From Fulvimarina sp. (GTDB lineage: Bacteria; Pseudomonadota; Alphaproteobacteria; Rhizobiales; Rhizobiaceae), in NCBI GenBank assembly GCA_002700095.1, contig PACL01000033.1:1-64000 (forward strand): a stretch of DNA of 64,000 bases. Reading direction: 5' to 3'. The position numbers were made by a program, and so were the translations under genes. How positions within the stretch are numbered: position 1 is the first letter of the stretch; the number at the start of each line of letters is the position of its first letter. The notes below the pieces were generated by a model. The model did no database searches. It was not told where the DNA came from and saw only the letters and a list, made by a program, of their open reading frames with translations. Positions 27,860 through 36,013 of this stretch are shown one piece after another.

Positions 27860-28125
27860 CGGCGCAGCTCAACCTCCTGGACAGATTGGTCGCCTCCCTG
27901 CCGCCGCGGCTCTACCTCTGCCGGGTCGATCCGAAGCAGCGCATGTCGCGCTTCTACGTCCTAGCGATCGAGCCGACCCTGTTCGGCGGCTATTGCTTGG
28001 TGCGCGAATATGGTCGGATCGGCAGTGGTGGCCGGGTCATGCGGCAATTCTTCGCAACGGTCGATGAGGCCTTGGAAGAGTACCGGCGCCTGCGGCGGGT
28101 GAAGACGTGCCGCGGCTATGTCTGA
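27856..28125 (+). CDS. WGR-domain protein
   Basis: 89 aa, essentially one WGR domain: RFYVLAIEPTLFGGYCLVRE followed by YGRIGSGGRVM and EEYRRLRRVKTCRGYV. WGR domains bind nucleic-acid ends in PARPs and occur as stand-alone proteins on alphaproteobacterial plasmids, role unknown. Start overlaps the resolvase stop by 4 nt. Confidence 0.82.
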   Translation: MTAQLNLLDRLVASLPPRLYLCRVDPKQRMSRFYVLAIEPTLFGGYCLVREYGRIGSGGRVMRQFFATVDEALEEYRRLRRVKTCRGYV

Positions 28126-28168
28126 TGCGGACGGTTGGCGCAAGTTTCCGATTTCGGAGACGCTCCGT

Positions 28169-28585
28169 CTAGCCATGAGGATCAGGGCCCGGCTTCCGGC
28201 GAAACAGCTCCAACGCCTCTGCAAGTTTATCCATGTCGACAGGTTTGCTTAGGGTCCCGAGCGAAACATGCCCATATCCAGACGCGACATCTGCCTGACC
28301 GGTCAGAAACATCGACGGAATGCCGCGATGGTGCAGCCATTCCGCTGCCAAGGGGCCGGTTCGCCCGTCCGTCAGATCGATATCTATCAGGGCGCCATCG
28401 AATGTCATGCCGTCATATTCGGCTTTGAGAGCTTCGAAGCTCGCAAGCGAACCCACGAACACATGCCCCAAATCCTCGATCATCTGCTCAACATGGAACA
28501 CGATCAATGGGTTGTCCTCGATGTAGAGGATGTGCAGAGGCCCAGAGCTTGCAGATACGGCGTGTTTCATATGATGGCAACGCAC
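28169..28585 (-). CDS. Single-domain response regulator
   Basis: 138 aa CheY-like receiver: acidic pair in LYIEDNPLI, phosphoacceptor Asp in GALIDIDLTDGR, Thr in FLTGQAD and Lys in GTLSKPVD. No output domain, so it probably acts by protein interaction or as a phosphate sink for the HWE kinase encoded 7 bp upstream. Third gene of the kaiC-like operon. Confidence 0.88.
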   Translation of the reverse strand: MRCHHMKHAVSASSGPLHILYIEDNPLIVFHVEQMIEDLGHVFVGSLASFEALKAEYDGMTFDGALIDIDLTDGRTGPLAAEWLHHRGIPSMFLTGQADVASGYGHVSLGTLSKPVDMDKLAEALELFRRKPGPDPHG

Positions 28586-28592
28586 TGCGCTT

Positions 28593-29642
28593 TCACGGGT
28601 TGCCTACCACTCGTGAAAGGAGCCCCCCTGCCTCACACCGCAATCCGCCACGGTCGAACGTAATATTCGGGGCCCGTCCCAGCATTCCCTTCAGCGCCGA
28701 TCGCAGGTAGCGCGTCCCGTAACCGGCGCGCGAGGGTTCCTCCACAGGCGGCCCCCCACTCTCGAGCCATGTCATAGACAACTCCCTAGGCTCGCTTTCC
28801 GTCACTGACCATTCAAACGCCACCTGCCCTTCGGGTCGCGATAAAGCCCCGTACTTGATCGCATTCGTCGACAGCTCATGCAGGCACAAGGCGAGAGTCG
28901 TTCCAGCCTCGCGGCTCAATGTGACCGTAGGCCCGCCCGCTGCGATGCGCTCAAAACCGACTTGACGATAGGGATCGAAGGTGAGGCTGACGATCTCCCC
29001 AATCGACACGACCTCGCCGTCGGCGCGAAAAACAGCTGAGTGCACCTTGTCCAGCGCACCCAGTCGGCCACGAAAATCCTCTGCGAGCCCGTCCATCGAC
29101 GTAGCGCCGCGCCGGGTCATTTCAAAAATCGATGTCACGCTGGCAAGGATGTTCTTTACGCGGTGGTTCAGTTCGCGCCTCAATTCGATCTCGCGGAAGA
29201 TGTGATCACGAACGTCGCGCTGCCTTAGTCGGGCTAGGAGCGCCGATTGGACACCGCTGACCAATTCGACGGCCGTGATTGGTCGCTTGTAGAACAACTG
29301 GCGCGACCGCGGCCATGCATGGCTGAGCGCGGCCTTGATCCGGCCGTCGGGTGAGCCGCGATCGAGCAGGACGACGATCGGCATCTCGGACCAAGCCTGT
29401 TGGGCAGCAAGATGGGCTGCGATGGCGTCCAGTACCGCCGGCGTCAGCGCTTCGTGCGTCAGGAGAAGGACACCTGGTGCTGCGGAAAGGCAGGCGACTA
29501 AGTCGCTAATTCCGGATGTAACGACGACTCGAAGGTCATACTCACGGAGCATTTTGCTCAAAAACATCGCGTCGCTGCGATAGGGCGCTAGGACCAGTAC
29601 ATGGTCCAGCGCCGAAACGTCGTCTAATTCTGGATCGCTCAC
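28593..29642 (-). CDS. HWE-family sensor histidine kinase
   Basis: 349 aa. The N-terminal 130 residues look like a receiver domain without the phosphoacceptor Asp (VLLLTHEALT where VLLD would be). The kinase core has the HWE phosphoacceptor ELRRELNHRVKNILASV, N-box CLHELSTNAIKYGAL and the W-x-E signature MTWLESGGPP. No membrane segment, so it is a cytosolic kinase. Its ATG overlaps the kaiC-like stop by 4 nt, and the receiver gene follows, so signal probably flows KaiC-like ATPase to kinase to regulator. Confidence 0.9.
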   Translation of the reverse strand: MSDPELDDVSALDHVLVLAPYRSDAMFLSKMLREYDLRVVVTSGISDLVACLSAAPGVLLLTHEALTPAVLDAIAAHLAAQQAWSEMPIVVLLDRGSPDGRIKAALSHAWPRSRQLFYKRPITAVELVSGVQSALLARLRQRDVRDHIFREIELRRELNHRVKNILASVTSIFEMTRRGATSMDGLAEDFRGRLGALDKVHSAVFRADGEVVSIGEIVSLTFDPYRQVGFERIAAGGPTVTLSREAGTTLALCLHELSTNAIKYGALSRPEGQVAFEWSVTESEPRELSMTWLESGGPPVEEPSRAGYGTRYLRSALKGMLGRAPNITFDRGGLRCEAGGLLSRVVGNP

Positions 29643-31075
29643 GCTTCCGGAAGCGGATTATAGGGCACGACAGTGATGCCCGAACTCTGGATAAAAAGTT
29701 CATGGACGTCCAGGTCGTGCGGGCCATGCCGCTTCTTGACGACGGTAATATTGCGCCGCAGCCGCCCATCGTGCTCCGAAATGCGCAGGAGCAGAACGGT
29801 ATCGCCAAGGAAGCTGACATCGACGTCGATCGCAACGTTCTGCCCGAGCAGGCCGTGCTGGGCGACAATTAGCATTGTCAGCACCCCGGCCCGGGCCAGG
29901 TACTTCAGCAGCGATTGGATGTCCCGCACCGCCTTGTCGCGATTCGGCAAGGAGTTGAGGTATCCCGTAAAGCTATCGATGACGACAACACGCGACTTCT
30001 CTGACGACACAATACCCTGCACTACCTGGGCAAATTCTCCAGGAGAGATGTCGTTCGGATTGAAATCACGGATGATCAGCTTGCCGCTTTCGTAGAAAGG
30101 GCGCAGGTTCATCCCAAGTCCCTCTGACCTGCGAAAAAACGTCTCGAGCCGCTCCTCGAAGAGGAACAGAGCCACGCTTTCTCCCCGGTCGAGCGCGGCA
30201 GTGGCGTAAAGCGACGCCATCGTTGATTTGCCCGTTCCGGCCTGTCCAATGACGAGCGTGATGGTGCCGGCCTCCTGGCCGCCCCCAAACATATTGTCCA
30301 GCATCGCAACGCCGGACTTTATGAGCTCGGGCTTGGTCTGTTCGGCGACCGCGCCGGGAATAATGCGCGGAAAGACCACGACGCCCTGGCCTTCTCGGAT
30401 CGCCATGTCATGGAATCCGTCGGCGATCGGCACGCCTCGCATTTTGCTGACTTCGATCCGCCGGCGCACCCCGCCGTAGTCCTCTAGCGACTTGTGGAAG
30501 CGGATGACGCCATGGGCAATGCCCTCCACCTCCTCGCCGTTCATCGTCTCGCCATTCTGCGTGTCGAGCAAAATGGCAACGACGTTGCGCTTCGCCAGAA
30601 AGGCCTTGAAGCCAATCAATTCGCGTCGAAAGCGTGGCGTATCGCCGGTGATGAGGCGGATCTCAAGAAGCGAATCATAAACGAGACGGCTCGGTTTGTG
30701 CTCATCAATGGCACGCTCGATCGCCTGGCGCGTTTCGTCGAGCCGCAGTTCAGCGGTCTGGAAAATCGTCTGGTCCGAGGTGCCGTTGACACTGTCGGAG
30801 GCCGATAGCTCCTCAACCCTGATACCGTCCATCGTCCACCCGTGCGAGAAGGCGATGGATTCCAGTTCCGTCTTCGTCTGCGACAGACTGACATAGATGC
30901 ATTTCTCACCTGCCGCGACGCCGGCCCGCAAAAACTGCAGGGCGGCGGTCGTCTTACCGGCACCAGGAGCGCCCTGGAGCATATAGAGGTTGGACGGCGG
31001 CAACCCCCCGCGCAGGATTTCGTCGAGGCCTGAGATACCGGAGGAGATCGGCGGCTGGATCGAGCTCTTGGTCAT
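29639..31075 (-). CDS. KaiC-like double RecA-domain ATPase
   Basis: 478 aa from ATG 31075, preceded by GGAGG. Two KaiC/RecA domains: CI with Walker A QGAPGAGKTTAAL, CII with IGQAGTGKSTMAS. CII keeps the catalytic pair (LFLFEERLETFF), but CI has SLSQTKTELE where the two Glu residues should be, so CI probably binds ATP without fast hydrolysis. Rhizobiales carry such KaiC-like proteins outside clock systems, often with HWE kinases, where they affect stress survival. Heads the three-gene operon with kinase and receiver. No KaiA or KaiB is present. Confidence 0.9.
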   Translation of the reverse strand: MTKSSIQPPISSGISGLDEILRGGLPPSNLYMLQGAPGAGKTTAALQFLRAGVAAGEKCIYVSLSQTKTELESIAFSHGWTMDGIRVEELSASDSVNGTSDQTIFQTAELRLDETRQAIERAIDEHKPSRLVYDSLLEIRLITGDTPRFRRELIGFKAFLAKRNVVAILLDTQNGETMNGEEVEGIAHGVIRFHKSLEDYGGVRRRIEVSKMRGVPIADGFHDMAIREGQGVVVFPRIIPGAVAEQTKPELIKSGVAMLDNMFGGGQEAGTITLVIGQAGTGKSTMASLYATAALDRGESVALFLFEERLETFFRRSEGLGMNLRPFYESGKLIIRDFNPNDISPGEFAQVVQGIVSSEKSRVVVIDSFTGYLNSLPNRDKAVRDIQSLLKYLARAGVLTMLIVAQHGLLGQNVAIDVDVSFLGDTVLLLRISEHDGRLRRNITVVKKRHGPHDLDVHELFIQSSGITVVPYNPLPEA

Positions 31076-31326
31076 TCTACCTCCGGCGACCAAGTCCAGA
31101 CGAACGCCTGAACGATTGTTCCTCATCGTTGACTGCGTTCAAGATTGCAAGGCCAAGCTCTTGCGCTACGGCGCCATCTCGTCGGCATCGTCGAAGCGGA
31201 ATTCCAAGACGCATCAACACAAGCGACTAGAGGCTAACGCAGGCAGTTGCCACCGAGAAGGAGATCCAGGTTCTGCCAAGCGGAAGCCGATCACCTGCCA
31301 TTGCAAGTCGGTGATTCCTGTCGCCC

Positions 31327-31768
31327 ATTGTGAATCGGCGTGGAATAAGGGGTCTGACGCAATGCGCTACCCGAGCGCGTGAGAATGAGATCGCCATGCT
31401 GACCGGGCTCTCTCGGAACACCATCAAGAAGTATCTAAAGGCTGGCACGATCGAGCCAAAGTTCTCGGTGCCAATGCGTGCCAGTAAGCTCGACCCGGTT
31501 CGCCGACAAGCTTGCGGGCTGGCTGAAGGCCGAGGTGTCAAAGTCACGTAAGCAGCGCCGGCCTTTGACGCACTTACATGCCGATCTCGTCACTCTCGGA
31601 TTCACCGGTTCCTACAACCGGGTAGCCGGGTTCGCATTCGGGTCAAAATCGAGAACGAGATCCGTGGTCATCTGCGAAGATCGCGGCCTGATCGATCGCG
31701 GAACCGGGCACCGGGCAGCTTTACCGGGCGTCCGGTCAAAGGTTAGAGGCTTCCTAAAGAAACGTTGA
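31327..31768 (+). mobile_element. IS21-family element remnant (istA fragment)
   Basis: An end-like AATCGGCGTGGAAT (31332-31345) is followed by a broken istA: AMLTGLSRNTIKKYLKAGTI (helix-turn-helix) to ASKLDP in one frame, then after a shift near 31500 LAGWLKAEVSKSRKQRRPL and LVTLGFTGSYNRVAGFA in another. Only the N-terminal 90 residues or so of a 500-residue transposase remain, and istB is absent. It separates the KaiC operon from hipBA. Confidence 0.8.
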
Positions 31769-31808
31769 TATTGCTTAAGGAGCGCATGGGTGATAGATGC
31801 GTTGCGTT

Positions 31809-32195
31809 ATGAACAAGCCTACTCTCCCATCGCTATTGGCTGCGAACGGCTTGAAGAAGCTCGGCGAGGACGTGAGCGCCGCCCGGAAACGTCGGCAGTT
31901 CACGCAGAGGCGTCTCGCCGAGGGTGCCGGGGTGTCGCTTCCGACGATCAGGCGCCTCGAGAGTGGCGATCCCGGCGTTTCCCTTGCGACCTTGGCAATG
32001 GTCCTCGTGGTCCTCGGCGAGGGACGGCGCCTGGCGCAGCTCCTCGACGCGAGCGCTGACGACGTGGGGCTGATGCTCGAGCAGCAGGGCCTGCCGAAGC
32101 GTGTGAGGTCCCCGCGCAAGAAGGTCGCGTCCAGCGGGTCTTCGAGCGGATCCGTGTCTCCGTCGGACGACGATGCCATCGGCGAGGCATTCTGA
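31809..32195 (+). CDS. hipB: HipB-like antitoxin (XRE helix-turn-helix)
   Basis: 128 aa from ATG 31809. XRE domain FTQRRLAEGAGVSLPTIRRL (about residues 33-52), then a Ser-rich, probably disordered tail. Acts as antitoxin and autorepressor for the hipA gene whose ATG overlaps its stop. No promoter dyad is obvious upstream because the IS21 remnant lies close. Confidence 0.85.
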   Translation: MNKPTLPSLLAANGLKKLGEDVSAARKRRQFTQRRLAEGAGVSLPTIRRLESGDPGVSLATLAMVLVVLGEGRRLAQLLDASADDVGLMLEQQGLPKRVRSPRKKVASSGSSSGSVSPSDDDAIGEAF

Positions 32196-33508
32196 TGGCG
32201 AGGACACTCAAGGTCTGCATCGGAGACCGCGGGCTGACGGTCGGCACCCTGAGCTTCGACGCGCAGGGAAACCGGGAGTTCAGCAGCTTCCAGTACGACG
32301 ACGAATGGATCGAGAGCCCGCGCGGGTTCGCCATCGTCCCGTCGATGCCGCTCGACCGCAACAGGCGCTTCTTCCGAAAGGAGGGAAACCACGTTTCCCC
32401 GCTTCCGCTCGCCCTGGTGGACACGACGCCCGACTCCTGGGGACGCAACATCATCCGGCGCGACGCCCGGGAGAACCGTGAGGACACGCGTCCCCTCCAC
32501 GAGTTCGACTACCTCCTTGCGGTCGACGACTTCAGCCGGATGGGAGCCCTGCGGTTCCGCGAGGAAGCGGACGGGTCAAATTTTTTGGCGTCCCACCCGT
32601 CGGGGCGGCACGAAATCCCGCCGCTCCTCGAACTCGGCCAGCTCGGCCAGTCCATCGAGAGCCTCGAGAAGCAGAATCCCCAGACCGCCGCGGGATTGAA
32701 ACGCCTTCGCCAGATCGGCAGCGCCCTCGGCGGTGCGCGACCCAAATGCTCCGTCATAGACGCGGACGGGTCTCTGCTGATCGCCAAGTTCACGTCGGTC
32801 CACGACACGTATCCGGTCGAGAAGGCCGAGGTCCTGACGCTCAACCTCGCGCGACTGACCGGGCTGAACGCGCCGCCCGCGCGCCTCGACACGAGCGGCG
32901 CCCTCCCCGTCGCGCTCATCCGGCGGTTCGATCGACAGGGAGCGGGCCGCGTTCCGTACATCTCGGCGCAGACGATGCTGGACGCGCCTGACGCCACATC
33001 CGGCACCTACACGCAGCTCGCGGAGGCGATCCGCCAGCATTCCGACGATCCCGCGCGGGACCTCGCCGAACTCTTCGGCCGGATCGGGTTCACGATCCTC
33101 GTCTCGAACGTCGACGACCACCTGAAGAACCACGGCTTCCTGTACGACGGCAGGGGCCGCTGGCGCCTGTCCCACATGTTCGACGTCAATCCCGCTCCCG
33201 AGCGCCATCGCGAGCTGAAGACCGCCATCTCGGAGATCTCCGGTCCCGACGCCAGCATCGAGGCGCTTGTCTGGCATGCCGCGTTCTTCGACCTTTCCGA
33301 AGACGATGCGGCGGCGGTCCTCGGGTCGATGGCGGAGACCGTATCCCAAAGTTGGGAAGGCCTGGCCCGCGAGTTCGGCATGGACCGCGAGGACATCCGA
33401 ACGTATCGGGCGGCGTTCGAGCACGAAGAGATGGACAAGGCCGTTTCCCTCAAGTCGACGCAGGTGCCGAGGAACGTCCCGCCGCCGGCGGGAGCGCTCA
33501 CGCCGTGA
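32195..33508 (+). CDS. hipA: HipA-family serine/threonine kinase toxin
   Basis: 437 aa. Couple-HipA N-terminal domain, then the kinase core with the catalytic loop SNVDDHLKNHGFLYD and the metal-binding MFDVNPAP. HipA phosphorylates glutamyl-tRNA synthetase in E. coli and causes growth arrest; targets of this branch are unknown. Overlaps hipB by one base. The domain GAFGG-like loop PKCSVIDADGSLLIAKF carries the ATP-contacting Lys. Complete. Confidence 0.92.
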   Translation: MARTLKVCIGDRGLTVGTLSFDAQGNREFSSFQYDDEWIESPRGFAIVPSMPLDRNRRFFRKEGNHVSPLPLALVDTTPDSWGRNIIRRDARENREDTRPLHEFDYLLAVDDFSRMGALRFREEADGSNFLASHPSGRHEIPPLLELGQLGQSIESLEKQNPQTAAGLKRLRQIGSALGGARPKCSVIDADGSLLIAKFTSVHDTYPVEKAEVLTLNLARLTGLNAPPARLDTSGALPVALIRRFDRQGAGRVPYISAQTMLDAPDATSGTYTQLAEAIRQHSDDPARDLAELFGRIGFTILVSNVDDHLKNHGFLYDGRGRWRLSHMFDVNPAPERHRELKTAISEISGPDASIEALVWHAAFFDLSEDDAAAVLGSMAETVSQSWEGLAREFGMDREDIRTYRAAFEHEEMDKAVSLKSTQVPRNVPPPAGALTP

Positions 33509-33606
33509 GCCGGAGCCTGCGGCACATGAACCCGGCAGGACGCCAACGGGCGAGTTGCCGCTCGTGCGCACTGTTCCCGCGCCGCGTCATGTGGCAGTCT
33601 GGGGAG

Positions 33607-33993
33607 ATGAACCGTCCGCCCGTCCTGCGATGCCTCGTCGCCATGATCCTGCTGGCACTGCTCGCCGTGCCGTTCGGCGGGACGATGGCCATGGGCGGCA
33701 GCGTTCCGGATGCCGGGCAGATGGCCGGCATGTCCATGACCGGAACGTCCACGGACTCCTCCAGCGGCGACATGGACTGTTGTCCACCGGAAAAGCCGGA
33801 CCTGTCCAGCACGTGCGACAAGTCGGCGTGCCCGACGATGGCTACCTGCATGCAGCAGTGCGTTCCCGCATCGGCAGCGGCTGAACTCCGCGTCATCTCG
33901 GACCTCATCCGCCAGGATGAGGGAATGCCGGACCTCGACGACCTCCTCGCCTCGCTCGGGCACGAACCGCCTCCGCGACCTCCCAAGACCTGA
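33607..33993 (+). CDS. Cys/Met-rich secreted protein, probable metal binder
   Basis: 128 aa from ATG 33607 (GGGGAG upstream). Signal peptide, then a Met-rich stretch (MAGMSMTGTST) and eight Cys in 50 residues (DMDCCPPEKPD, CDKSACPTMATCMQQC). Resembles the small CopL/DUF2946-like proteins that precede copper or silver efflux operons. First gene of the run leading to cusB. Confidence 0.65.
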   Translation: MNRPPVLRCLVAMILLALLAVPFGGTMAMGGSVPDAGQMAGMSMTGTSTDSSSGDMDCCPPEKPDLSSTCDKSACPTMATCMQQCVPASAAAELRVISDLIRQDEGMPDLDDLLASLGHEPPPRPPKT

Positions 33994-34118
33994 TCGACCC
34001 AGCCGACGCCGTGGCGTCGTTTGAACGGTGCGGAGCCTTCCGCGCCGATGCTGACGTTTGACACATGACCCACCTCCCGCAGGCGAAGCCGCGGACGGGT
34101 CGATCAGGATCGAAGACC

Positions 34119-34523
34119 ATGAAGAAGATAAACATGCGCGTCGCCGCGGCGGCGATCGCAACCCTCGTGTCGTTCGGGCTCGGGGCGTCCGCGCTCGCGG
34201 CGATGACGGACTACGAGTTCCAGCTCGTCGAGACCAAGGTGAAGTCCGGGAAGGACGCCGTCGTCGCCGTCCGGCTCGTTGACAAGCGCACGGGCAAAAC
34301 CGTCCCCGACGCCGTCGTCTTCGAGACGCGTGCCGACATGGCGCCCGACGGCATGGAGACGATGACGACGCCCATCGAGGCGGTTCCTTCGGACGAACCC
34401 GGCGTCTACCGCTTCAAGGTCGCCCTAGTTATGGAAGGCGGCTGGCGGATCTCGCTCGGGGCCAAGATCCAGGGCGAGGAAGGCACATTGAAGAACGAGG
34501 TCGTCCTCCAGGCGACCGAGTGA
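34119..34523 (+). CDS. YtkA/FixH-like periplasmic protein
   Basis: 134 aa from ATG 34119. Signal peptide, then an Ig-like beta-sandwich (YEFQLVETKVKSGKDAVVAV, LVDKRTGKTVPDAVV, MEGGWRISLGAKI) of the YtkA-like family found next to CusBA/CzcBA genes. Possibly helps present metal to the adaptor. The downstream adaptor gene overlaps its end by 4 nt. Confidence 0.75.
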   Translation: MKKINMRVAAAAIATLVSFGLGASALAAMTDYEFQLVETKVKSGKDAVVAVRLVDKRTGKTVPDAVVFETRADMAPDGMETMTTPIEAVPSDEPGVYRFKVALVMEGGWRISLGAKIQGEEGTLKNEVVLQATE

Positions 34524-36013
34524 TGCGGACGGTCCTTGGCGGCCTCACCCTCGTCGCCGTCGTGGCGGCGGGGGCGGGAGGCTATTGGGCGGGGCAGGCC
34601 GGAGTGACGGTTGCCCGGCTCGAGGAGATGCTCGGATCGCCCGGCGCCGCGCCCGTTCGTCTCGAGCGGGCGATCGTAGGGGAGATGCCGGTAGGCCCGA
34701 AGGCCGCCCCCACCTCCTTGCCCATCCTCTACTGGCGCGACCCCGACGGGACACCGAGCTATTCCGCTAAGCCGAAGACAACCGACGACGGGCGGGAGTT
34801 CGTTCCCGTCCACGAGGACGGGGCGGGTCCGGCGTCGGCGGCTGTCGCGGCGGCACCGACGCCTGCCATGGTGGACGGCGCGACCGGGGACAGGAAGGTC
34901 CGCTACTACCGGAACCCGATGGGCCTGCCCGACACCTCGCCGGTGCCGAAGAGGGACTCGATGGGGATGGACTACATCCCGGTCTACGAGGGGCCGGAAG
35001 AGGAGGAGGGCGTCGTCACGATCTCCCCGGGGCGGCTACAGAGGACGGGTTTCCGTTCGGAGCAGGTGTCCCGGCAGGTCGTCGGCCGCCCGTTGCGGGT
35101 GCCCGGCGTGGTGAAGCTCGACGAGCGCATGGTGTCCGTCGTCGCGACGCGTGCCGACGCCTTCGTCGAGGAGGTCGCCGACGTCACCACGGGATCGGCC
35201 GTCAGCAAGGGGCAGCCGCTTGTTCGGCTCTATTCCCCCGAAATGGCGGCCGCCGGCGCGCAGTACGTCATTGAGCTGAAGAGCGGCGGCGCGGCGAGAT
35301 CGGGCGGAGCCGGCCTGAAGCTCCGCAACCTCGGCGTTCCCGAGGAAGCCATCACCGAGATGGAGCGGACGGGCAAGGTGCCGCAGTCCATGACCTGGAC
35401 GGCGCCGCGTGACGGGCTCGTCCTGGAGCGTGCCGCCGTCGACGGCATGATGACGGAGGCGGGAGATGTCCTATTCCGCCTCGCCGACGTCTCGCGGGTC
35501 TGGGTCGTCGCGGACGTGCCGGAACGCGAGGTCGGTTCGGTCCGGCTCGGCAGCACCGTGACAGCGGCGTTTCGGGGGTTGCCCGGCCGGACGTTCGACG
35601 GCCGCGTCGACCTCGTTTACCCGCAGGTCTCGCCCGAGACACGGACGGTGAAGATGCGCATCGAGGTCACCAACCCCGACGGACTCCTGCTGCCGGACAT
35701 GTATGCCGACGTCGGCATCGACACCGGGACGGGCGAGGCCGTAGTCGCGGTCCCGAACGACGCCGTCCTCGACACGGGGTCGCGGCAGGTCGTCATTCTC
35801 GATCGCGGCGGAGGCCGCTTCGAGCCGCGGCCCGTGGAGGTGGGTGTCCGGGGGACGGACATGACCGCGATCGCGAAGGGCGTGGAGGAGGGCGACCGCG
35901 TCGTCGTCGGCGCGAACTTTTTGATCGACGCCGAGAGCAACATCAAGGCGGCCCTGTCCGCCCTCGATCACAAGATGCCCGAGCAGGCTCCGATGGCCGA
36001 GGCACGGCCGTGA
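34520..36013 (+). CDS. cusB: RND efflux periplasmic adaptor, CusB type
   Basis: 497 aa. N-terminal anchor or signal, then two heavy-metal-binding domains (YWRDPDGTPSYSAK and YYRNPMGLPDTSPVPKRDSM with DYIPVYEG), a barrel-sandwich hybrid and beta-barrel (VADVPEREVGSVRLGSTVTA). The second HMBD keeps the Met residues used for Cu/Ag, the first lacks them. Forms a tripartite pump with CusA and an outer-membrane channel not encoded here. Overlaps cusA by 4 nt. Confidence 0.9.
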   Translation: MMRTVLGGLTLVAVVAAGAGGYWAGQAGVTVARLEEMLGSPGAAPVRLERAIVGEMPVGPKAAPTSLPILYWRDPDGTPSYSAKPKTTDDGREFVPVHEDGAGPASAAVAAAPTPAMVDGATGDRKVRYYRNPMGLPDTSPVPKRDSMGMDYIPVYEGPEEEEGVVTISPGRLQRTGFRSEQVSRQVVGRPLRVPGVVKLDERMVSVVATRADAFVEEVADVTTGSAVSKGQPLVRLYSPEMAAAGAQYVIELKSGGAARSGGAGLKLRNLGVPEEAITEMERTGKVPQSMTWTAPRDGLVLERAAVDGMMTEAGDVLFRLADVSRVWVVADVPEREVGSVRLGSTVTAAFRGLPGRTFDGRVDLVYPQVSPETRTVKMRIEVTNPDGLLLPDMYADVGIDTGTGEAVVAVPNDAVLDTGSRQVVILDRGGGRFEPRPVEVGVRGTDMTAIAKGVEEGDRVVVGANFLIDAESNIKAALSALDHKMPEQAPMAEARP

